Shown: positions 58,798 through 64,000 of the stretch, piece by piece
Numbering within the stretch: position 1 is the stretch's first letter
Layout: every line of letters starts with the position of its first letter
From: Catellatospora methionotrophica
GTDB taxonomy: Bacteria > Actinomycetota > Actinomycetes > Mycobacteriales > Micromonosporaceae
Assembly (NCBI RefSeq): GCF_011297335.1
Contig: NZ_JAAOTJ010000016.1
Location: forward strand, 62,001-126,000
Length of the DNA stretch: 64,000 nucleotides
Direction: 5' to 3'
The notes under the pieces: model-generated
Databases searched by the model: none
Seen by the model: the letters and a program-made list of their open reading frames with translations, nothing else
Told to the model about the DNA's origin: nothing
Made by a program: the position numbers and the translations under genes

Positions 58798-59368
58798 CCC
58801 GTTCGACCTGCTGCCGCCCGAGCAGCGGGCCCGGTTCGAGGCGCTGGCCCGCGAGTTCGCCGCGTCGGGCCGCGAGCCCGCGACGCCCCGCGAGGCGTCC
58901 ACCGTGGTGCTGATCCGCCCCGACCGCACGATCTTCCTGATCCGGCGGATGCGGGCGATGGCGTTCGGCGGCATGTGGGCGTTCCCCGGCGGCTCCCTGG
59001 AGGCGGGCGAGACCCCCGCCGACGCCGCGGTCCGCGAGATCGAGGAGGAGACCGGGGTGACCCTGCTCCCGGCCGCGCTGACCCCGTGGCACCGCTGGCT
59101 GACCCCCGTCTTCGAGCCGCGCCGCTTCGACACCTGGTTCTTCCTCGCCGCCATGCCCGACGGCCAGGAAGCCGCCCTCCCCGAGTTCGAAGCCGACCAG
59201 GCCCGCTGGCTGACCCTGGAGGACGCGATCACCGAACACGAGTCCGGCGACCTCCCGATGCTCCCGCCCACCCTGGTCACGCTGCGCGAACTCGCGGCCT
59301 ACCGCTCGGTCACAGACATGCTGACCACCCACCGAGACGTGACCACTCCCTACATGCCCACCCTCTGA
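58787..59368 (+). CDS. NUDIX hydrolase
   Basis: 193 residues with the full Nudix box GGSLEAGETPADAAVREIEE followed by ETG (GX5EX7REUXEEXGU). The N-terminal LPPEQRARFEALAREFAASG helix and the total length suggest the NUDT19/CoA-diphosphatase-like group, which would fit a thiolase partner, but this is inference. ATG at 58787 inside the thiolase gene end; translation is coupled. Confidence 0.88.
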   Translation: MSSNPFDLLPPEQRARFEALAREFAASGREPATPREASTVVLIRPDRTIFLIRRMRAMAFGGMWAFPGGSLEAGETPADAAVREIEEETGVTLLPAALTPWHRWLTPVFEPRRFDTWFFLAAMPDGQEAALPEFEADQARWLTLEDAITEHESGDLPMLPPTLVTLRELAAYRSVTDMLTTHRDVTTPYMPTL

Positions 59369-59384
59369 CCCACCCCACCCGCCT

Positions 59385-59443
59385 CAACTCTTAAAGACTC
59401 GCGGCCTCAGGACAGTCCTGAGGCCGCGAGTCTTTAAGAGTTG
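59385..59443. repeat. 59-bp palindromic repeat, family B, copy 2 (likely bidirectional terminator)
   Basis: 29-bp perfect arms starting CAACTCTTAAAGACTCGCGG around a single base, so the real loop is a few bases wider. Same length, outer 13 bases and central TCAGGACA as copy 1 at 27301. Between the convergent NUDIX and pstB genes. Confidence 0.9.
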
Positions 59444-59466
59444 TCGCAGGGGTGGGGCCGGGTGGG

Positions 59467-60318
59467 TCAGCCGAAGCGGCCGGTGATGTAGTCCTCGGTC
59501 CGCTTGTCGGAGGGGTTGGTGAAGATGCGGCCGGTGTCGTTGAACTCGACCAGGCGGCCGTGGCGGACGCCGGCCTCGTCCAGCTCCGCGGTGAAGAAGG
59601 CGGTGTGGTGGCTGACGCGGGCGGCCTGCTGCATGTTGTGGGTGACGATCACGATGGTGTACGTGCCCGCCAGGTCGTGCATCAGGTCCTCGATCTTGCC
59701 GGTGGCGATCGGGTCGAGCGCGGAGCACGGCTCGTCCATGAGGATCACCTCGGGCTTGACCGCGATCGCGCGGGCGATGCACAGCCGCTGCTGCTGGCCG
59801 CCGGACAGGGCCAGGCCGCTGGTCTTCAGCTTGTTCTTGACCTCGTCCCACAGGGCCGCGCCGCGCAGCGCCTGCTCGACGCGGTCGTCCATGTTGTCCT
59901 TGATCCCGTTGATCTTCAGGCCGTACGCCACGTTCTCGTAGATGGACTTCGGGAACGGGTTCGGCTTCTGGAAGACCATGCCGATACGACGGCGCACCTG
60001 GATCGGGTCGACGTCGGGGGCGTACAGGTCCTGGCCGTGGAACGTGATCTTGCCCGCCACCCGGGCACCCGCCACCAGGTCGTTCATCCGGTTGAGCGAG
60101 CGCAGCACGGTGCTCTTGCCGCAGCCCGACGGGCCGATGAGCGCGGTGATCTGGTGCTCGCGGACCGCCATGTTGGTGCCCCGTACGGCCTCGTAGTTGC
60201 CGTAGAAGACGCTGACGTTCTCCAACTGCATCACCGGCGTTGCGGATGCGACGGGCATGGCTGGCACGGCTCCCGGAAGAAGGGTGGACAGGGTGAAGTC
60301 GCTGCTCATGGTGGTCAT
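59467..60318 (-). CDS. pstB: Phosphate ABC transporter ATP-binding protein PstB
   Basis: About 283 residues. Walker [22 protein letters not shown]-loop [20 protein letters not shown], signature [15 protein letters not shown], Walker [15 protein letters not shown]-loop [11 protein letters not shown]. Powers phosphate import by PstSCA. The start is uncertain among TTG 60324, ATG 60318 and ATG 60309; all lie around the pstA stop. The N-terminal extension ([18 protein letters not shown]) is longer than usual. Confidence 0.95.
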   Translation of the reverse strand: MTTMSSDFTLSTLLPGAVPAMPVASATPVMQLENVSVFYGNYEAVRGTNMAVREHQITALIGPSGCGKSTVLRSLNRMNDLVAGARVAGKITFHGQDLYAPDVDPIQVRRRIGMVFQKPNPFPKSIYENVAYGLKINGIKDNMDDRVEQALRGAALWDEVKNKLKTSGLALSGGQQQRLCIARAIAVKPEVILMDEPCSALDPIATGKIEDLMHDLAGTYTIVIVTHNMQQAARVSHHTAFFTAELDEAGVRHGRLVEFNDTGRIFTNPSDKRTEDYITGRFG

Positions 60319-60320
60319 CC

Positions 60321-61235
60321 TCAACGTTCCTTGATGGCGAAGCGGCTGGAGATCAGGCGGGCCACGACGGTGAACACGAGCACGATCACCATCAGCGTGA
60401 GCGCCGCGCCCCAGGCACGTTCCTGTGCCGCCGGGAACGGCTCTCCGGCGTTCTTGAAGATCTGCGCGGCGAGCGTGGTGTTGGCCCCGTCGAGCGTCCA
60501 GTTCGAGGTGAAGATCGTGCCGGCCACCAGTACGACCGGCGCGGTCTCGCCCGCGGCGCGCGCGATGGCGAGCATCACGCCGCTCACGATGCCGGAGATC
60601 GCCGCGGGCAGCACCACGGAGACGGTCGTCTTCCAGCGGCGGGCGCCGAGCGCGGCGCTGGCCTGGCGCAGCTCGTCGGGCACCAGGCGGAGCATCTCCT
60701 CGGAGCTGCGGATGATCACCGGGAGCATCAGGCAGCCCAGGGCGAGCGCGGCCGCGAAGCCGGACTGCTCCTTGACGATCAGCACGTACGAGACGTAGAT
60801 GAACAGGCCCATGACGACCGAGGGCACGCCCGTCATGACGTCGGCCATCGTCCGGATGAGCCGGGCCAGCGCGTTCTGCTTGCCGTACTCGTTGAGGTAG
60901 ATCGAGCCGAGCACGCCCAGCGGGATCGCCATGGCGGCCGCGGCACCGGTGATGAGCAGGGTTCCCGCGACGGCGGGGCCCATGCCACCTCCGGCCCGGC
61001 GGGCCGAGTTGGGGATGTCGTCGATGATGAAGTCCCAGTCGAGCACCGCGATGCCGCGGCTGGTCACGTGGTAGATGACCAGGCCCAGCGGGATGAGCGC
61101 GATCAGCAGCGCCAGCCCCATGAGGCCCTTGCTGAAGCCGTCGGTCATCCGGCGGCGCAGCGGCAGCGCCGAGCGGCGCAGGTCCGCCGGCACCGGCGCG
61201 GCAGCGGCCGACGGGCGAGTAGCGGTGGTCGTCAT
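60321..61235 (-). CDS. pstA: Phosphate ABC transporter permease PstA
   Basis: 304 residues, six membrane helices after a 40-residue cytoplasmic N-terminus. Typical segments: [56 protein letters not shown] (coupling helix), [15 protein letters not shown]. The ATG at 61235 overlaps the pstC stop by ATGA. Confidence 0.95.
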   Translation of the reverse strand: MTTTATRPSAAAAPVPADLRRSALPLRRRMTDGFSKGLMGLALLIALIPLGLVIYHVTSRGIAVLDWDFIIDDIPNSARRAGGGMGPAVAGTLLITGAAAAMAIPLGVLGSIYLNEYGKQNALARLIRTMADVMTGVPSVVMGLFIYVSYVLIVKEQSGFAAALALGCLMLPVIIRSSEEMLRLVPDELRQASAALGARRWKTTVSVVLPAAISGIVSGVMLAIARAAGETAPVVLVAGTIFTSNWTLDGANTTLAAQIFKNAGEPFPAAQERAWGAALTLMVIVLVFTVVARLISSRFAIKER

Positions 61236-62218
61236 GCCGACGCTCCCCTCATCCGGATCTCCGCCCGGCGTACGACGAATCGGGCGACCAGGTTGACCAG
61301 CACCGTGATGACGAACAGCACCACGCCCATGCCGATCAGCGCGGCGGTGAACTCGCCGGTGGACTCGCCCCACTGGTCGACGATGATGGCCGGCAGCGCG
61401 TAGCCGCTCTCGAAGACGTTCGCGGCGATCTGCACCGAGCTGCCGATGACCAGCGCGACCGCGATGGTCTCGCCCATCGCGCGGCCGAGGCCGAGGATCA
61501 CCGCGCCGACCACGCCGCCGAAGCTGTGCGGCAGCACCGCACCCTTGATCATCTCCCAGCGGGTGGCACCGAGCGCCCAGGCTGCCTGCTTGTCGGAGTC
61601 CGGCACGGTCGCGAAGACCTCGCGCGCGATCGACGTGATGATCGGGACGATCATGATGGCCAGGATCAGCCCGGCGGTCATGAAGGTACGGCCGCTGCTA
61701 CGCGGCTCGCCGAACAGCGAGCCGAGCACCGGCACCCCGCCCAGCACGTCATGCATCCCCTGGTACACCGGCACCAGGGCGGGCGCGACGACCAGGATGC
61801 CCCAGAGGCCGAAGACCACCGAGGGCACCGCGGCCAGCAGGTCGATGAGCGTGACGATGGCGGTGCGGACGCGGCGCGGCGCGAGCTCGGTCAGGAACAG
61901 CGCGATGCCGATCGAGACGGGGACCGCGACGATCACGGCGATGGCGGAGACCACGACCGTGCCGTACAGGAAGGCCAGCGTGCCGTAGACCGGCTTGGCC
62001 GGGCCGTCGCCGTCGGGATCGTTGGGGACCCAGCTCGAACTGGTGAAGAAGTCGGCGGAGAAGGCCGGATAGGCCTCCTTCACCATGGTGATCAGGATCA
62101 ATGCCAGGATCACCAGCACCGCGAAGCCCGCGGAGACGCACAAGGCCCAGAAGAGCCGGTCGGCATGCCTGCCGCGGTCTTTCCGGGTCAGCTGAGCGGT
62201 TTTGTCTAGGACTGTCAT
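61232..62218 (-). CDS. pstC: Phosphate ABC transporter permease PstC
   Basis: 328 residues, six helices. [38 protein letters not shown] (coupling helix) and [15 protein letters not shown] identify PstC. ATG at 62218, 89 nt after pstS, with a hairpin in the gap. Confidence 0.95.
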   Translation of the reverse strand: MTVLDKTAQLTRKDRGRHADRLFWALCVSAGFAVLVILALILITMVKEAYPAFSADFFTSSSWVPNDPDGDGPAKPVYGTLAFLYGTVVVSAIAVIVAVPVSIGIALFLTELAPRRVRTAIVTLIDLLAAVPSVVFGLWGILVVAPALVPVYQGMHDVLGGVPVLGSLFGEPRSSGRTFMTAGLILAIMIVPIITSIAREVFATVPDSDKQAAWALGATRWEMIKGAVLPHSFGGVVGAVILGLGRAMGETIAVALVIGSSVQIAANVFESGYALPAIIVDQWGESTGEFTAALIGMGVVLFVITVLVNLVARFVVRRAEIRMRGASA

Positions 62219-62246
62219 CTCTACTCCGGGGGGTGGCCTGGCGAGG

Positions 62247-62282
62247 CCGGTGCGGCGAGTCCTTCCGGACCCGCCGCACCGG
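62247..62282 (-). terminator. Intra-operon hairpin between pstS and pstC
   Basis: Perfect 11-bp arms CCGGTGCGGCG / CGCCGCACCGG with a 14-nt loop. Likely gives more pstS mRNA than pstCAB mRNA. Confidence 0.7.
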
Positions 62283-62307
62283 GGGTGGTGCTCAGGTCAG
62301 ATCAGCT

Positions 62308-63381
62308 TCAGCTGACCTTGTCCAGCTGGGCGAGAGCCTTGGCCTGCAGCTCCGTCGGCAGCACGGCGTAGTTCACCTCGGCGGCGATGGCCTTGCCGTC
62401 GGTCAGCACGTACTTGACGAAAGCCTTGACGAGCTCGGCCTTCTTCGGGTCGTCGTACTTCGGCTTGACCAGCAGGTAGGTCGGCGCGGTGATCGGGTAG
62501 GTGGCAGCACCGGCAGCGTTCAGCGGGTTGAAGGTCAGGTCGTCCTTGACCTCGGCGCCGGCGAGGGCCGCGGTGGCGCCCTCCAGCGTCGGGAGAACGT
62601 ACTGGCCGTCCTTGTTCTTGATAGCGGCGAACGGCAGGCCCGAGTCCTTGGCGTCGCTGAGGTCGATGTAGCCGATGGCGCCGTCAGCAGCCTTGACCAG
62701 CTGCGCCACACCGGTGTTCTTGGCACCGGCCTGGGTGTCGGCCGGCCACGCGACGGTGTCGCCGCTGCCCAGCTTCCAGTCGTCGGGCGCGGCCGCGGCC
62801 AGGTACTTGGTGAAGTTGCTGGTGGTGCCCGAGCCGTCCGAGCGGTGCGCCACGGAGATGGCGGTGGCCGGCAGGGTCACACCCGGGTTGTCGGCGGCGA
62901 TCTCCGGCGCGTTCCAGGTCTTGACGGTGCGCTGGAAGATCTTCGACAGGGTGACCGGGCTGAGCTGCAGCTTGTCGACACCCTTGAGGTTGTACGCCAC
63001 GGTGATCGGCGCGGCGACCGTCGGGATGTAGAGGTAGGAACCGGCCGGCACGCCGTCGGTGTCCTTGACCGTGCTGTCGGTGCCGGCGAAGTCGACCAGG
63101 CCGGAGCCGTACTCCTTCTTACCCGCGCCCGAGCCGATCGAGTTGTACGTCACCTTGAAGTTCGGGGCGGCATCCTTCAGGGAGAGGATGACCTCCTGGT
63201 AGTAGGTGTTCGGGAAGCTCGCGCCCGACGCCTTCAGTTCACCGGTGATGGAGGCCAGGCCGCCGGCGGCGCTGGCGGAGGGGTCGGTACCCGGGTCGCC
63301 CTTCGAGGAGCAACCAGCAAGAGCAAGCGCAGCGACCGCGACGCCTGCGAAAACGCGCCGAGAGAGCACGGTACGGTTCAC
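62308..63381 (-). CDS. pstS: Phosphate-binding lipoprotein PstS
   Basis: 357 residues. Signal peptide (NRTVLSRRVFAGVAVAALAL) with lipobox LAGC, so membrane-anchored on the outside. Phosphate-binding loops GASFPNTYYQ, YNSIGSGAGKKEY, FAGTDSTV and HRSDGSGTTSNFTKYL. First gene of pstSCAB. GTG at 63381 with GGAAGG upstream. The PHO box lies about 90 bp upstream. Confidence 0.96.
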   Translation of the reverse strand: MNRTVLSRRVFAGVAVAALALAGCSSKGDPGTDPSASAAGGLASITGELKASGASFPNTYYQEVILSLKDAAPNFKVTYNSIGSGAGKKEYGSGLVDFAGTDSTVKDTDGVPAGSYLYIPTVAAPITVAYNLKGVDKLQLSPVTLSKIFQRTVKTWNAPEIAADNPGVTLPATAISVAHRSDGSGTTSNFTKYLAAAAPDDWKLGSGDTVAWPADTQAGAKNTGVAQLVKAADGAIGYIDLSDAKDSGLPFAAIKNKDGQYVLPTLEGATAALAGAEVKDDLTFNPLNAAGAATYPITAPTYLLVKPKYDDPKKAELVKAFVKYVLTDGKAIAAEVNYAVLPTELQAKALAQLDKVS

Positions 63382-63471
63382 TTCAGGGGTGCCTTCCTAG
63401 TCAGGGATTACAGGCCGTCACCGGCCTGACCCCGACATTGCACGGCTGAGGTAGCCGGTTCTCCCGTCCCA

Positions 63472-63489
63472 GGTGAACGCAGGGTGAAC
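63472..63489 (-). promoter_or_regulatory. PHO box upstream of pstS
   Basis: Two exact GTTCACC direct repeats on the minus strand, 11 bp apart (63489-63483 and 63478-63472), the same motif and spacing as between senX3 and phoU. Expected site for RegX3/PhoP-type activation. Confidence 0.85.
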
Positions 63490-63548
63490 AGGCAAAACAG
63501 GACCGGTGTCGGCTCCCTCAGCAAGGCGTGGCCAGCAAGTGAACGCGA

Positions 63549-64000
63549 TCACACAGCCCCGTCGAGGTCGGCCAGGGACAGGCCGCCACCCGGCCGTACC
63601 GTCGCGATCAGCGCGAGGCTGCCGTCCCGTACGTCCCACACCAGCACCCGCTGTCCCGCGCCCGATGGCGCGCCCGCTCCGCCCGCACAGCGCAGCAGCA
63701 CGCGCCGCCGGTCGAGCCAGCCCAGCAGCGTCAGGTCGCCGGTCACCTCGATGTCGGCCGCCAGCATCCGCAGCACCCGGGCCGAGCCGGGTTCCAGTAC
63801 GGCCACCGCGATCCCGGCCCGCCAGTCGGCCCGCACCGGCAGCCCCATCGGCTCGCAGAGGCGCGCCACCAGCCCGCCCGTACCCGCGACGGCGAACCCC
63901 GGCCCGAGGAACGGGCCGAGCCGCCCGGCGCCCGGCCCGCTGACCGCGACCGTGCCCTCGCTCTGGTCGCGGCCGTCGAACTGCCACGTTCGCACGCGCG
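63549..64000 (-). CDS. C-terminal part of an unrecognised protein, 5' end outside window
   Basis: An open frame of about 150 residues running off the right edge, with no frame break (VSGPGAGRLGPFLGPGFAVA, GDLTLLGWLDRRRVLLRC, RVLVWDVRDGSLALIATV). The repeated short strands and VWDVRDGSLALI hint at a beta-propeller-like protein; no family can be named from this fragment. It lies upstream of pstS on the same strand, with the PHO box between, so it is not part of the pst operon. Confidence 0.6.
   Translation of the reverse strand, partial: RVRTWQFDGRDQSEGTVAVSGPGAGRLGPFLGPGFAVAGTGGLVARLCEPMGLPVRADWRAGIAVAVLEPGSARVLRMLAADIEVTGDLTLLGWLDRRRVLLRCAGGAGAPSGAGQRVLVWDVRDGSLALIATVRPGGGLSLADLDGAV

Noticed and set aside
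1-64000. tRNA or rRNA genes
   Set aside because: I saw no T-loop-like GTTCRANYC with a matching acceptor stem and no rRNA-like stretch; a covariance-model scan would settle it.
1-64000. Insertion sequence or prophage
   Set aside because: No transposase, integrase or phage structural gene is encoded; the repeats found are short palindromes without an enzyme gene.

Overview
The window is a high-GC actinobacterial chromosome segment. Start codons are often GTG, third codon positions are almost always G or C, and a mycothiol gene (mshA), a maleylpyruvate-isomerase-type mycothiol enzyme, bS22, a CGNR protein, a Scr1/DUF397 pair and SenX3/RegX3 are present. Gene content and order best fit Micromonosporaceae or a related filamentous actinomycete; this is inference, since no 16S is present.

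Backbone: read from right to left, many genes follow the order of the Mycobacterium tuberculosis Rv0474-Rv0501 block: XRE regulator, HbhA-like and DUF2516 (52868-51503), murB, SDR, mshA and YbjN (45664-40813), gpm (26485), senX3-regX3 (15373-13231), an Rv0495c-like gene, Ppx/GppA and a TIM-barrel isomerase (11094-8470), then BldC-type HTH, bS22 and an epimerase (1540-1). Between these anchors sit blocks of accessory genes.

Accessory blocks: (1) 1639-8407, two paralogous membrane metallopeptidases, proline dehydrogenase, a small membrane protein with an ATP-grasp glutathionylspermidine-synthase-like protein, and a CGNR regulator. (2) 11111-13119, a Doc-type toxin-antitoxin pair and an ECF sigma factor with a membrane partner. 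(3) 15562-26281, phoU, a DUF559 gene flanked by 63-bp palindromes, an NgcEFG-like sugar importer with an RpiR regulator, and three tandem MFS transporters. (4) 27667-36099, a LuxR-type regulator divergent from a gene for an NHLP-like leader fused to a proline-rich body, then a zinc-ribbon/FHA/PqqD-like/M50 protease, a receptor Ser/Thr kinase and a receptor pseudokinase. This is the best candidate for an undescribed system. (5) 36147-38677, a Scr1-type regulator with DUF397, small cysteine-containing proteins, a macrodomain protein and a small gene flanked by another palindrome family. (6) 45732-51498, a mycothiol-dependent enzyme, LacI regulator, membrane EEP phosphatase, EI24 protein and hydrolase.

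Right end (53246-63381): asparaginase, BKACE, YgfZ and Fur on the minus strand; aminodeoxychorismate lyase-like, thiolase and NUDIX on the plus strand; then the high-affinity phosphate operon pstSCAB. PHO boxes (GTTCACC direct repeats) lie upstream of pstS and between senX3 and phoU, so the window holds both the regulator and the target of a phosphate-starvation circuit.

Two sequence-wide patterns stand out. Many genes have a TANNNT -10 box 6-8 nt before the start codon and no Shine-Dalgarno, as expected for leaderless mRNAs. At least three families of intergenic palindromes recur (63 bp, 59 bp, and a GATCGCC family). One 63-bp copy lies in frame inside an MFS transporter gene.
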